NCBI GenBank assembly: GCA_013399855.1
Contig: VXAY01006150.1
Coordinates: 9,115 to 73,114 of the forward strand
Direction: 5' to 3'
Length of the DNA: 64,000 nucleotides
Source of the DNA: Oxyruncus cristatus
Taxonomy: Eukaryota > Chordata > Aves > Passeriformes > Cotingidae
Position 1 is the first letter of the stretch; every line of letters begins with the position of its first letter. A model generated the notes under the pieces. The model did not search any database and was not told where the DNA came from. It saw only the letters and a program-made list of their open reading frames with translations. Made by a program: the position numbers and the translations under genes. This document shows, in pieces, positions 12,201-23,854 of this stretch.

Positions 12201-15200
12201 TTCTCCCTCGGCACCTGGGAGAGGGAGAAGTCTTGGAACCTGTTCTGAGGTAGCCACTGCTGATTGACCTGAACTTCACTAGAACAAGATAAAAGATTTC
12301 TCATTCCAGAATGCAGTGTTATCCCCAAAAAAAGATGTAACAGACTTTTTTTTCTGTAGTTGTGTTTCTTTTTCTTGTCTTTTTTTCTTGTTTTTATAAA
12401 CCCTTTTTACTTTTTTTACCCACCTTGACAGTAGTAGGAGATTCCTGGATTTATGTTCTACTCTTTCCCTACTTCTAGCAAGGAGAATTGATAAAATATT
12501 ACGAGGCAAAGTGGAGTCATTTTAATGATACAGCTAATGCTGTCCAGGTGACCTTCCCAAAAATGAGGACCTGTATTTTCTTTCAAACACAACCTTCTCA
12601 TGGTGTTTAGAACATGCTTTAGAATGCTTTAGAACTCCCTTGCGGGTCCATTAGGTGTTCTGGATTTAAGAACCTATCTTGCCATTTAGATTTACTTCCT
12701 TGAGTAGTGATTTAGTACTAACTTTCAATTTCCATCTTATCTCATTCTGTTCCTCTAAAGAGGAAAAGGGTGGCATTGCACACATGAGGTTTGAGCAACA
12801 AAACCTTAACTATTCACTTAATGTGTCAGAATTTACTTCTATTAATTTTACTTTGGATTTGGAGAGTCTTTTCCAATGTGATGCTGTATGGAGTTATTAG
12901 TGAGTGGGGAATATTATCTACAAGACAATATTGGAGCATTCTCGTTTAAAATCTCATCAGATCACCAAGGTAGAATAAATATTTTCAGGCATACTGAGAT
13001 ACACTAGTCTATAAAAGTCTGAATGTTGGAATCTGTTACTGTTGGTTTTTTATTCTCTGTCCAATCAACATTAATTCATGTGTCTGTGTGTGGGAAGTGA
13101 GGATATTTCTTGCCCTGTCATTTGTCTTACACTGTGCTCTGTTAGCTCAGAACTGTCTCTTCTAAAACAGTGGAGGATTTTAAATGCTGGAATTTGGTTG
13201 GCCGTGTCTTGTACTGATTATAGGATTAGTGCCAAGACAAATCAGTCAATTTAAAGAATGTGGTTCTGAACTAAAGAAGATAAGTTTTACTTTCCCTGTA
13301 GCCAAGTAATCCATCATACTGCCAGAAGTAGAAAACAAGAGGGTGTAACTTTTCTCATCTTGTTACTTTCATCACAATCCTTTTAGTTTTGGTAAATTTT
13401 AAGCATGTTCTGTTCTTATAACTTCCCCTACTTTAGGTTAATACACTACTACCTGTTTCAGGTCTAAAAACTTAAAAGTGTCAATGCAAATGTCATTAAT
13501 TTTTAAAAGTATAAAGGGGAGGAACTTCTCCTGCAAAATTTTAACGTTAGTATGTCATTACTAGTATAGTAGAATTTGGGGAAGAAATACTTATTCTCTT
13601 AATTTTTGGCTTACCAGGGAAAGAGGATGCAGGAAGGAGATAGAGTTTTCAAAATGACTTTTCATGAGGGTGCTCCCTGCTGGAAGTCAGTAGGTTAGAC
13701 TTACTGAACATTAAATCTACACATGAAAGAATGACAAGAGTTGCCTGTTTTCAGTGCAAAGTATATCATGCAAAGCTCCTTTGTGGGTAATTCTCACTTA
13801 TATTGCTTCTATCAGATTTGGGGTTAGGTTTTTTTTTTTTGGTTATTATTTCACTGGTGTTTTTTTTCTCGTGTGCCTTTAGGTCAACATGACTGTGTGA
13901 CTGTCATCAACAACTTCTTTCCACGTGAAAGGCTGGACTACTATACTAAACCACAAGGCTTAGATAAAGAACCAAAACTGCCCGTAAAATTAGCTGGCCC
14001 TCTGCATAAAATTATTACTACTACCAACATGCATCCCGTTAAGGTGGAGTAATATGTAAATTGTATGTGTTTGTTGGCATGGGAGCTGTTTCTTTGTGTG
14101 AGGAAGCATTCAGCTCTTCTGATAGTCCAGCTGAGATCAAAAGCGTTATCCACTAATTCACATGCTTCTGAAATGAGGAAGAATCAGGTTCAACGTTTAA
14201 ATGTGATTAAAAAATTAGGCTGTTTCAGTGTTTGTATACATGAGAATCTTGAACAAACACCTTTAAGTGGAGAGTTTCTTACATCAATAACTATAAATAG
14301 CTTTCTTTTTTGGCTTCTTTTTCCTAGCCCCACTTGAGGTGAAAATATAGAACAATTTCCTGTCTTAACAAAAATCTCATTGTTCTCTCAACACTTTTCT
14401 CAGCATGTATCTTCCTACCTTCACTGGTTTGCCATAGTAACATCTACCACTGCTGCTGTTCCTGAAAGTATGTGCAAGAGAACATTTATTTTTACTTTGC
14501 AGGACATTTGCTGGAAATAATGGTTTTTTTGGTTTGCTCCTCCAGTGTAGTTCAGAGAAATGAATACACCTACGTTCAAATACAAGTTCCTCAGGCTTGC
14601 CATTCAAAGTCTGGAATTTGTCCACAGTTGCCAGTCAGGTGTCTGTGGTACATACAGACAGGCAGCTCATTTAGTGAGTGGAGCATACAGTTTCTTCTTG
14701 TTTCCTCCTGTGAATTACAGTATACTGAATAATAATACTAGATAATGACTCAAAAAAGAAAGGGAAGACTGCCTAAGAAGGAAGTAGAGGGATATTAGAA
14801 ACTCCACTGAAATTTAGCTACAATGAGCTGTATGAGCTTTAATGCTAATGCACAACTTTAAAAATATTCATTCCTAACTGGATTACGTTTTCTTCAATCT
14901 CTCTCCTAGATCGTGTTGCTGGTAAAAGAGAACCCTCTGTTGGCCGAAGTAGAAGCACTGCAGAAATGTTACAGGGTTCTGGATCTCATTTGTGAGAAAT
15001 GTATGAAGCAGAAAGATATGAATGAAGTACTTGCTATGAAAATGCACTACATCAGTTGCATCTTCCAGAAATGTATTACATTTTTAAAAGAGCGAGAGGA
15101 TAAACTAGATGGATTTATTAAAAGGTGTGTATTTCTACACAGAGGTCTGAAAGCACATATGCACAACAACTTTACAGACACCAGAAAAAATACAGCTGCA

Positions 15201-18200
15201 ATAATAGATTGGATTGTCTTGGATAAAGGCTATGCCAAATAAATTTTGAAATAATCCCAGTTTCATTTACTTCAGGGTGGCACTGACTCCTTTTTTCTAT
15301 CTGAAGTGACACTGTCCTTTCCTGGGTACAAAGGAAACATTCCTAGAGTTTCAGCTCTCTGCTGGAACTGGTTAGAACTTGGCATTCACATACACGCTCT
15401 GAAGCAGCAGGCAGCAACGTGATGGAGAAAAAGGGGAGTGATAGGCTTGAAAACAGGATTTCTCAGTGTCTGATACGGATCATCTGGAAACATTTCTTGT
15501 GCCATCTTGCTCTCCAGCAGTCATACAGGGTGAGATTTTTTTCAAAAACACTTAAGCAGTGGAGAACTGCAAATTGCACAGACTGGATCCAGAGACTTGG
15601 ACTCTTAAATCACTTAGACAGATCTTCAGAATCTACTCAATTACAAAAGTAGCTGCCTGATCTTAAATATCAAAGTAAGTGTCCCAGCTTTGAGAGGGAT
15701 CACATTCCCCATAGACTTCTGTGGATATTTACTGAAATCCTGTGTGATACTGAAAATAAAGAATTCAGATTTCATGTAGTGAAATCAAATAGTTTATTAG
15801 TGATCCATATAAAAAAGTAGGAGCAAACCAGATAAATACAGAGGTGTTTAGGACTATAACGTTATTAAACATAAGTAAGGCAGACTTTGCATTTTAAAGT
15901 ATTGTGTGTTTATCAGTGTTTATTCTCACAATGCTTATTTTAAAACACCACAAAGCATTTTGATATTTTAGTCAGATGTAGATCCTAATCTACTTGTAGA
16001 TGACTATTTTTCTCTGTGTGATTGAATTACTAAGTTGTGGTTGCAGAGCATACATTTATTAATTGTGTATTTAATAATGATTGTGCATTAGAATAAAAAT
16101 AATTTCATTTGCATTGTATGAAGGTGCCAGTTTATTTTGAATAACAGTTCTTCTGTATAATTTGAAAGAGGGCAGAGTACAGCATGTTGTGTGTTTGTTC
16201 TTGAATATTTAATACATGATTTCTTATTTTACTTGGGTTTTTTAAAATTTAGTCTCTTAAAAGGGAGAGATAAAGATGGTTTCCCTGTGTATCAAGAGAA
16301 GCTAATTCGAGAAAGTATCCGAAAGTTTCCTTACTGTGAAGCTACATTGCTCCAGCAGCTTGTGAGAAGTATTGCTCCTGTTGAAATAGTAAGTTTTTCC
16401 TATCAAGAAAATGCTTTCTAACCAACTTGCATAGTAAATTCAGTTTGAGCCATCTTTCTGTTCTCAGCTGCTGCAATATGTTATATTAAGCACAGGCTTT
16501 TGATGTCCCTGAACTTTGTGTCTAACTGGAGTTTGATTTACATATTGCAGGAAAATGCTCTAAAATATGTGCCCATAATGAATACTTAAACACCTCAGCT
16601 TTTAAAAAAACTGAAGCAATTTGTTTCTTGTCTCAGAGCTTTTTTTTTTTTTCCTTTCCTTGGACATCTGTTCAGTTTTTCTCTGCCAGTTCGCTTTTAG
16701 GAATTGTAGATTCAGACATAAATGAAGCTTATCTTGCACTCTTTTTCACAATGTCAAATTCAGTTTAAGACTGAATAATTTCCTAGATTTAATGCATTCA
16801 TTAGTTCCATTGTACACAAAAAGTTGTTAATATATGATGGTAGAAAAGGAAAAAAACATTCTGTGAGGCTCCTTTTATCAGAGAGAGAGGCAGGATGGTG
16901 CAATGTACAGCAACATGTATATCTAAATTAGGAAATCAAAATTACAAGTAAAAAATCTTCAGTTTTCCTCAAATGCCCTTGCTAACACGCTTCCTTATAG
17001 TACTATTTATTACTTCATAATAAATTTTTCAAGAGTTACTGTTCTTCAAGCATGTTCTTTCTGGTCTCTGAGAGCGAGATGTTGTATCCACAAATGCTGG
17101 GGAAGTGGAACAATTTTGCAACGTGTTTGGATTATGCTGAGTGAATTAAAAATAGCCTCCATCTTAAGTGGCTCCAGGTCCGCTAAAATGTCCTGAGGTT
17201 TAGTGCAGTCTCTACTGTTTGTCTAAGCCAGGAACACAGTGTGAAAACATAAGCCATCGTGATGCATTAGGACTTGCTTTAGAGTAAACATTTTCCTTCC
17301 TACCCCTTTTTTCTTAGGAGAGTTTGCAGTCTTTTCTGCCTTTAAAGAAATGGTTGTTTATTCCATTGGATTTCTGTCCATTATGTAGAACTGGAAAGGA
17401 GGAGATGCTATAATTTTTATTTGTCGGGAAACCTTTGACCTTTGTCAGTGCACAAGTACTTGGACTCGGTCTGGGCATCTCAGTGTTGTCACAGGAGTTA
17501 TGATTGTGCATGTTCCATTGTAGTCTAATGGTTTAAGAATTTACTTAGAGCTGGAGCAGCTTGGCATTTTTCTCTCTAAAGTTTTATTGTCCAAAAGAAT
17601 AGTCGTAGTTTATGATTACCAATAAAACATACTAAATCTTACTGCTTGCACTGCATGGGAAGAATTGCAAATAGCATCTAAATAGTAATATGCAAATAAT
17701 TGTTTTGAACATTTCAAGTTCTGACTATTTGATCTGTAGCATCTGAGTGCACTGAGCACAACGGTGTATCAGTAACAAGTGAAGCATCTTTGTATGTGCC
17801 AGCACAGACTGATCTCTAAAAATCTGCTTCATAGGGTCTACAAGTAGGTGACAGTGTGTAAAGAACACTGAGTTCAATAATAATGTCATTTATAAGTTAC
17901 AGAGTAAATTCTACAAAAGCTGAAGGCTTAAGTTAACTTCATATACAGAAGTTTATCTAACGATACAAACGTTAGGTTGTGCATGTTAGTTGAAGTTCTG
18001 TGATTTAGTTTTATGTTCTTGCTGCTGCAGCACTTTCAGTGAGACAGAAGCTTGCACAATCAGTTTGCCTTTCCCTTGCTTGTCCCTGTTTGCAACAGTG
18101 ATGATTTTTAATCTCATTACCACTTCTTGTCTTGTCTTTCAGGGCTCTGACCCTACAGCTTTTTCTGTACTTACACAAGCGATTACTGGCCAAGTGGGTT

Positions 18201-21200
18201 TTGTGGATGCTGAATTCTGTACAACTTGTGGGGGAAAGGGAGCAGACAAAAGATGTTCAGTATGTAAAATGGTAAGAATCCAAAAAATAGTGCTACTGAG
18301 GTGCTAAGAATTTTAGTGACTCCCTGTTTACTGTGTAGACTTAATAGGAATGGCATCTGTGCCTGCCCTGAAAATGTTCAAGCCATCTACTTCTGGGAAA
18401 GATGCTTGAAATTCAGGAGTAGGAGTACTTGGATTTCCAAGCATGTTTGCTTAAGAATGAAGAAACAGTAAAATTTCTGTATGTTTAGAGTTAATAAAAC
18501 AAATTGTTCTTTATAGATTCTTACATAGGTTAGAATCACTTCACCCTTACAATTTGCTTAAAAATACCTGTAAGTGCTATATAGAGAGAGATTTAACTTG
18601 GTGCACTAAGAAATGCAAGAAAATTGTATATTTTTTTAGTACATGAAAAGTAATTGATAACTCTGGTAACTTTCAGGTGATGTACTGTGACCAGAACTGC
18701 CAGAAAATACACTGGTTTACCCACAAAAAAGTCTGCAAGACCCTAAAGGAAATTCATGAGAAACAAGAATTAGAAGCTGCCAAAGAGAAAAGGAAACAAG
18801 AAAAGAAGCAAAAGAAAGGTTAGAATCTGTAGTTTGCTTGCAGAAACTAATTGTGCATTAACTGCACCACAAAGAGCAATTTAACAGGTGTTAAAATTGT
18901 AACAGGTGAGGTTGGGAGAAAAATATTTGATGTAACATAACAGCAAGCCTGCATTTGTTGGGATTCTAGTCTTCAATTTACGAATATACTGTGTACATTC
19001 TAAACCTGTTTTTTAACGCTACAGTTACACAGGATTCTTCAGCCAAAGCATTCTGAATTACACTGCACTGTTTCAAAATCCCAATCTTTAATCAAGTTCA
19101 TGCTGCTCTATATGTTGTTGGAGGTGTTAGGACAAGTTGGATAATAAGCAGTTTTAAAGGTTAATGTAATGTTAATTATCCTGTAATATTTTCCCTTCAT
19201 AATCACAGTATGGAGTTGTGTTGTGTACTTGGAATGTGAAGTAAGCAAGCATTAGTCTTTAAACTGTTCATGGTGGTTTTCTCCCTTCAAGAAGCAAATA
19301 ATAACAGGAAAAACACTGTATTGCCACCTCCCTTAACTCTGATGCAATGTTTCTCTAAGTGAAATAATTAAAAAAATCACTTTTTCTCTTTTAGAACTTA
19401 CTGTATTTTCCTTCCCTTGTTTTAGGGATTGTAGAAGTGCCCTGGAAAAATCACACTTGTGTTACAATGTAGTATTCATTTCAGCTGTACTCAAAAGACT
19501 GTAGTAGGATATCAGTTACTAATGAATTAGTAATAATTGCAGTTTGCAACAGCTTCCTGCGATGATCCTGTTATAACAAGAGCTGCTGTTGTAGGGGATC
19601 AGGATGACTGTAGAAGCTGGAGGCAAGCGTACTAGAAATCCCTGGTTATATTGCGTACCAGTACAGCAAAACAATGAGCTGTGAGCAGTGATGCCTCTCA
19701 CTGGTGACAAACACACACATGCGGGTTCATATTTACTGAAGGAGTTGGTGGCCAGGTGCTGTCCTCTTCAGAGGGAAAGACAGGATCTTGGTGGGTAGCT
19801 CTTCTCCCTCCCTTCCAGAAAAGGAAAGCCAACAGTCTCTGATACGTTGCTACTGCAACTATCTACATGGTAACCTTCATTGACTTTTTCAGGTGCATGG
19901 CCAGCACACTATAGACCTTAACAGATTATGCGTTATGAGCAAACACTGAATTCATCTGAGCTTCAGGTCACCCCATAAATGGTGTTGTCTCAGAGCACTT
20001 CATATCAACAACAGTTTTATTTCAGAAAGTTAGCAATAACCCCCTACAAATACTGTACATAAGGAAACTAAAAATTGAATAAATGCCGCATCTGCAACTA
20101 GAGGCAAACCCAAGAGTTTTAAGAGTTTCCACTCTACAACGTGAGAGGGAAGTCCACGCTTCAGCCTGTGCTTAAGGCCATTAGCTCCCTAGCCATGTAA
20201 GGCCTTGGCAGGGCTTTGCCACAGTCTTGTGGCAGGGTTGTGGCAAGCTGTGACAGAATTTTTGGCTGACTGTCAATCATAACAGAGAACAAGAAACCAA
20301 GATTTAACTACTCCTGGTCCCAATTAGGCTTTCCCCTCGTGCTTTTCCGAATTGCTTAGCACACTTAGCAGAATCAGGGCAAAAAGTTTTTTAACAATTG
20401 TTTTTCTCCAAAAACATTGCTTGAAAAGTAAAGGTGCAATAGCTGATTCCATTCCATGCAATCAAGTTCTAAATTCTAGGATGACTCACTTCAACCAAAG
20501 TTCATTGTGGCCAGCTGTTTATTAGCAGATCATTTCTTCAGCCTGTTATATGCAAAAATGTTTCCAACGTAGTCACATACATGCTTTTTTTATTCAAAAA
20601 CCAAGCCCATCTGCACTCTGTGTTTAACCAGCCTGCAGCCATTCTTTGAAAACCTAACAGTAAGAATAGTGTCAATAAAACACTTTTGAATTGAAAGTCA
20701 AAATAACTCGTGTCCTACTCTGCTCTTCTGCATATTAAAAAGAAGTGTGACAAAATTGAAGATGAATAATGAGAGCTTTAGGTAGGGTTACTTAGAATAA
20801 CCTTATACCAACTAAAGCAGAACTTCAGTGTTTTGGGTCTGTTTTCCATGAAGTTTGGTTAAATTAATCATTTGTAATTGATGCAAAGTGTCTTATTGTT
20901 TATTGTTCTTCAGTAATAAAAACGTTTGTTTGCAAATGAGTTCCGTGTTTATTAATTGTGTGATTTCTCTTTTGCTTAGATGAAATGCAACCACTAGAGA
21001 GTAGTTCTACAAGTGAACAACAGTCAGATCCTGATCCAGATACTACAAAAGAAGTTGATCCACATAATCCTACTGACCAAAAAGAAGAACCTGAAATTAC
21101 CAAAGAGATGGAGGCACTAGCCATGCACCCTGAAAGTCCACTGGAAAGTGAGACTGGCTTAGCTGACATTAATCTTCAGAAAATTCAAGATTCTGAAGAG

Positions 21201-21203
21201 TAA
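3191..21203 (+). CDS. ANKMY2: ANKMY2, ankyrin repeat and MYND domain protein 2 (coding exons 2-10; first coding exon off the left edge)
   Basis: The coding segments are 3191-3255, 9725-9863, 11684-11782, 13883-14043, 14910-15124, 16253-16388, 18143-18271, 18677-18818 and 20980-21203. Reading phase is continuous across every GT-AG junction. They total 1310 nt, or 435 whole codons in the window plus a split first codon. Numbering from the first whole codon, three ankyrin repeats span about residues 22-125, a conserved middle region 126-271, and a MYND zinc finger 297-334 with Cys297, 300, 309, 312, 318, 322, His330 and Cys334 all present. A Lys/Glu-rich linker and an acidic Ser/Glu-rich tail follow. 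The protein closely matches human ANKMY2 as I remember it, except in the tail. Established: ANKMY2 works with FKBP38 in trafficking adenylyl cyclases to the primary cilium and restrains Hedgehog signalling. The human N-terminal ~22 residues are not encoded here, so exon 1 lies left of base 1. It converges on LRRC72, as in human. Confidence 0.97.
3256..9724. other. ANKMY2: ANKMY2 intron 2 (6.5 kb)
   Basis: This is the longest intron of ANKMY2 in the window. Apart from the CR1 copy at 3985-4550 I see no coding exon, RNA gene or well-defined repeat. ORFs in this interval are short and have no recognisable homology. Confidence 0.55.
3985..4550 (-). mobile_element. CR1 LINE fragment, antisense, about 560 bp
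   Basis: On the + strand the blocks gcatggagactgcacagtat, tttctgggcaacttgttcca, the ttctccaggctgggtaagcc region and the gacccagaattgaacaaggt region follow the order of an antisense CR1 3' region. It lies in ANKMY2 intron 2 and is an old copy with many substitutions. Confidence 0.8.
9725..9863 (+). CDS. ANKMY2: ANKMY2 coding exon 3 (ankyrin repeats 1-2)
   Basis: The acceptor is ttgccag and the donor is ttcag|gtaact. It enters in phase 0 and leaves one base of a Gly codon. It encodes 46 residues, starting HGMTPLMHAAYKGKVDMCR and running on to GYTALMFAGLSG. The TPLMHAA and GADVN signatures are textbook ankyrin repeat; the second repeat continues into the next exon. Confidence 0.97.
11684..11782 (+). 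CDS. ANKMY2: ANKMY2 coding exon 4 (end of ankyrin repeat 2, start of repeat 3)
   Basis: The acceptor is aattcag and the donor gtg g|gtaagg. It completes the split Gly, encodes 32 residues (NKEITWMMLEAGAETDVVNS, then VGRTAAQMAAFV), and leaves one base of another Gly. The AGAETDVVNS turn and the GRTAAQMAA helix mark the boundary of repeats 2 and 3. Confidence 0.97.
13671..13683 (-). promoter_or_regulatory. CTCF-like motif (one mismatch)
   Basis: The - strand reads CCAGCAGGGAGCA, which fits CCASYAGRKGGCA except for A at position 10. It lies in ANKMY2 intron 4, about 200 bases before exon 5. Confidence 0.25.
13883..14043 (+). CDS. ANKMY2: ANKMY2 coding exon 5 (end of ankyrin repeat 3 and conserved linker)
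   Basis: The acceptor is tgcctttag. It encodes 53 residues, including GQHDCVTVINNFFPRERLDY and HKIITTTNMHPVK, nearly identical to human ANKMY2. It ends in phase 0. The donor is gtggag, weaker than the others in this gene; if it is not used the frame closes within three codons (stop at 14050). Confidence 0.95.
14910..15124 (+). CDS. ANKMY2: ANKMY2 coding exon 6 (conserved middle region)
   Basis: The acceptor follows a strong pyrimidine tract (tctctctcctag), and the donor is aaag|gtgtgt. It encodes 71 residues plus two bases of a split Ser. The CEKCMKQKDMNEVLAMKMHY and SCIFQKC stretches are almost unchanged from human. This helical region links the ankyrin repeats to the MYND finger and has no named domain that I recognise. 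Confidence 0.96.
16253..16388 (+). CDS. ANKMY2: ANKMY2 coding exon 7
   Basis: The acceptor is tttaaaatttag and the donor ata|gtaagt. It completes the split Ser and encodes 45 more residues, including DGFPVYQEKLIRESIRKFPY and LLQQLVRSIAPVEI, collinear with human. Confidence 0.96.
18143..18271 (+). CDS. ANKMY2: ANKMY2 coding exon 8 (first half of the MYND zinc finger)
   Basis: The acceptor is gtctttcag and the donor atg|gtaaga. It is 129 nt, phase 0 at both ends. It encodes GSDPTAFSVLTQAITGQVGF and then two zinc-binding pairs, Cys-X2-Cys (CTTC) and Cys-X2-Cys (CSVC), of the MYND finger. Confidence 0.97.
18677..18818 (+). CDS. ANKMY2: ANKMY2 coding exon 9 (second half of the MYND zinc finger)
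   Basis: The acceptor is actttcag and the donor is aaag|gttaga. It encodes YCDQNCQKIHWFTHKKVCK, which supplies the last zinc ligands (Cys-X3-Cys, X7, His-X3-Cys) and closes the finger. A strongly charged Lys/Glu helix (KEKRKQEKKQKK) follows. It leaves one base of a split Asp codon. Confidence 0.97.
20980..21203 (+). CDS. ANKMY2: ANKMY2 coding exon 10 (C-terminal acidic tail and stop)
   Basis: The acceptor is ttgcttag. It completes Asp and encodes 73 residues ending KIQDSEE before TAA at 21201-21203. The tail is rich in Ser, Glu, Asp and Pro and looks disordered. Alignment to human is poor except for the acidic character and the final SEE, as expected of a fast-evolving tail. Confidence 0.94.
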
Positions 21204-22466
21204 GAAGAGGGCAGGAAGGGATTGAGGATTCTCAAGGGTACTAAACATTTTCTATGTTGACCATGTCTGACCATGGCTTATGCAAGACTTCCTTTGAAAG
21301 ACAGAATGTCTCTGTTCATCATGAGATGAAATACTGGCTACTTTGTCTATAAATACTCCAGATTCTGTTGTAAATTGTCAAAATAGGTATTTATTCTCTG
21401 CTGAAAACTAGAGTGGCATAGATCCATCTGTATGTATACCAGCAGTAAGCCTAGTGAAATTCTATGAGTATCTCTGGTTAATGAACCACTTAGTGAAAAA
21501 TGAAAAGAATTTAATTTGGATTATTCATGTTTTTAGAACCTAAAATTTATTTTAATTGTATTTTAAATATTTTTATCTGTAAGTACATAGATCTGTAGTT
21601 AAAAGCACTGGGAAGCCAACTGTTAAATTGCCTTTTTTCTCCACTTTATGAAGCTTTATCAGAATACATTCAGTAGCAGTTAAGCTTCTGAAGATACTCA
21701 TCTGAACTCTCAACTTCTCATGGCATTACTGTAAATATTTTTTGCTAGTGAGAGCACAATAATAGTGTCTATGCTGTTTCAGGTTTCTCAAGCTGATGGT
21801 GAAATTTGTGTTTCAAGAGTATTATTTCACTATTGGTTTGGTCAGAAACATTCCAAAGTCTAATGAAGGGAAGATCAGAATGACTCAAAGCATTTTGACT
21901 GATGAGATTAATAGTTTCTAAATCAATTTTCAGGTAAAGATACCTTAGAGTACACTGAGATGTTGCTTACAGATTCTTAGCTTAATATTTTTCATGCTGA
22001 ACCTGGTCACAGATGGGAAAATTCATGTGTGCATTGATACAGCTGGGATTTCACTTTGGCTTTCAGCTAAATACTAGATCTAAAATATAGTTTCCCTTAA
22101 CTATGCTTTTCACTCAGATTTATTACTGTGTCTAATGAAATCAGTGGGAATGCCACAACTGAAAATATCACTTGCTGCATAAGGATGGCAAAATTGGAGA
22201 CTGTCTTATTGTTGTTGGATGAATAACTGGTGTTTTAAACATGGCAATATTCTTCTAATTGGAGGAGTAAGGACCATCCTCAAAACAGAGGGGAAAAAAG
22301 GAAAAAGCTATTAATTTTTTTACTATTTAATATGTTGAAAGTTGTTGTTTAATATTTTGAAAACTGTACGAGTGAAGATATATAAATGCACCTGTGCAGG
22401 GAATGTACCTGTGTTTTAATTTCAAGGATTAGTAGATTGTGAAGAATAAAGGGAAATTTTTTAAAA
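21204..22466 (+). other. ANKMY2: ANKMY2 3' UTR (inferred)
   Basis: The sequence after the TAA is AT-rich and non-coding. The first canonical AATAAA after the stop that I found is at 22445-22450, followed within 50 bases by a GT-rich stretch (ggctgtgtgacagttctg), a good downstream element. This predicts a 3' UTR of about 1.25 kb; the end is inferred, not seen. Confidence 0.5.
22445..22450 (+). terminator. ANKMY2: Candidate poly(A) signal of ANKMY2
   Basis: AATAAA with a GT-rich element 25-50 bases downstream, about 1.24 kb after the ANKMY2 stop codon and before the convergent LRRC72 gene. Confidence 0.5.
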
Positions 22467-23654
22467 GAAGGGGGCTGTGTGACAGTTCTGTTTACTGGGT
22501 CTGTAACACCTGTTGGGACACACGGTGACATTCTCATGTGACATTCAAAGGCCTCCTGTAGCTTAAATGTACAAGTTTCAGTTCATGACAATTGGCAAGC
22601 AAGAGATGCCTGCCTGGAACTTAGATCTGGAGTCATGCTGTAGTCACCATCCACTCTTGGGTCTGGGAATGCAGAAGTGCTGCTGGTTCCCTGTTCCACA
22701 GATAGCATTTGGGGCCCAAAGGGATGTGTTGCTCTTCAAGGTTTCTCTGAAAATGCTATCCCTTCAGGGCAAAAGGTTCAGGGTTTTGGAAGTGTGCTAA
22801 AATCCACAGCAAAATCCTGCTTTCGTTCTCTCAGCAATGGTGCCTCGCTCACTGGAAATACTGATTGCCCTTGACAGGCCACCAGACAACCTCATCTCTA
22901 ATCTGCTTTCAACAGGAGGGTTAGACTAGATTAGCTCCAGAGATCCCTGCCAAGTTAGACTGTCCTGTGGCTCTGTGGTAACTTGGGAGAAGGATGGACT
23001 CAGAAGAAAGGTCATGGGCTGAAGAAGGCCTTTGATATGTTAAAAGGCATCACTGACTTTAACATTTGGCGGAATGGAGGGATAAATATGGGAGGAAATG
23101 TATTATTTTCCATCTATATACACACTTCCCACTGGCTTCCTTAGTGGTAACAGGTTTAAAAGCCAAAAGTGTCAGGTGTAATGCTCCAGCACCGTGTGAC
23201 CCACATGGTTATAAAAGAGAGTGTTGAATCAGTCCAGCAGTCCTGGGGCAGTGTCCTGGGCGAGTCCTGTCTCTCCAGAGTGACAAGTGAGCACAGGCCT
23301 GCATCCTGGGAGAGTATCAGCAGCCACAGACGAGAGAGATACCACTACGCTCAAGAGCTCGTGGATCCGCTGTATTGGGACCAAATGAGTATCCTCATAT
23401 AACTGAGAGTTTCCAGCACACTCATGCAGCACACAAATTAGCAAATTGAAACATAATCCCTCTCAGAAATGAGAAGAGCTTAATAGTTGTTTTCTCATAT
23501 CTTTATTTTGATGGAGGAAGGCAAATTACTGTTAGAGAACACGGTAAGTTTAATTCTCCAGCAGAAACTATAAGCAGTGAAAGTATTTATCCTTAGTTTC
23601 TTAAAAATTAGCATGCAGTTTAGCTTTAGTACTTTCTGATAACAAAAGTATAGT
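22467..23654. other. Tail-to-tail spacer between ANKMY2 and LRRC72
   Basis: This is about 1.2 kb between the inferred 3' ends of the two convergent genes. It holds a CR1 remnant at about 22850-22985 and a more GC-rich block at 23160-23400 that I cannot assign. Short ORFs in it show no recognisable homology. Confidence 0.5.
22850..22985 (+). mobile_element. CR1 LINE 3' end remnant, sense
   Basis: The block aggagggttagactagattag, followed by ctccagagatccctgcca and an end in gtggctctgtgg, is a degraded form of the CR1 3' end (gggttggactagatgatctccagaggtccc type). The left boundary is uncertain. Confidence 0.65.
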
Positions 23655-23854
23655 AAGAATTGCATTTCAAGCAACTTTTATTGTAACATTGACATTTATC
23701 ATTTGTTATCTTAATTCTTCACTAAATTACACACTTTTTTTCTGGAAATTCATTTAATTAGATGCATGTTGTCATGTACTTGTTTATAGAGATGTTAACT
23801 TACAGGCCTCCACACTGGAGAGAGGAATTGGTTTTTTCTTAAGGAAGAAAGGAC
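23655..23854 (-). other. LRRC72: LRRC72 3' UTR (inferred)
   Basis: A short AT-rich 3' UTR is predicted, ending just after the first AATAAA downstream of the stop (23682-23677 on the - strand). A second AATAAA at 23507-23502 could give a longer form. Confidence 0.45.
23677..23682 (-). terminator. LRRC72: Candidate poly(A) signal of LRRC72
   Basis: This AATAAA on the - strand lies about 170 bases after the TGA. Another copy lies at 23502-23507. Which is used cannot be told from sequence. Confidence 0.45.

Larger units (their letters stand above)
9864..20979. other. ANKMY2: ANKMY2 introns 3-9
   Basis: The intron spans are 9864-11683, 11783-13882, 14044-14909, 15125-16252, 16389-18142, 18272-18676 and 18819-20979. 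All begin GT and end AG. They are AT-rich with no clear interspersed repeat; a CTCF-like motif at 13671-13683 is listed separately. ORFs here are either extensions of the exons or chance. Confidence 0.55.

Noticed and set aside
14913..15242. 109-codon ORF as an alternative end of ANKMY2
   Set aside because: It is exon 6 plus read-through into the intron. The GTGTGT donor and continuation in exon 7 fit human ANKMY2; the read-through part has no homology.
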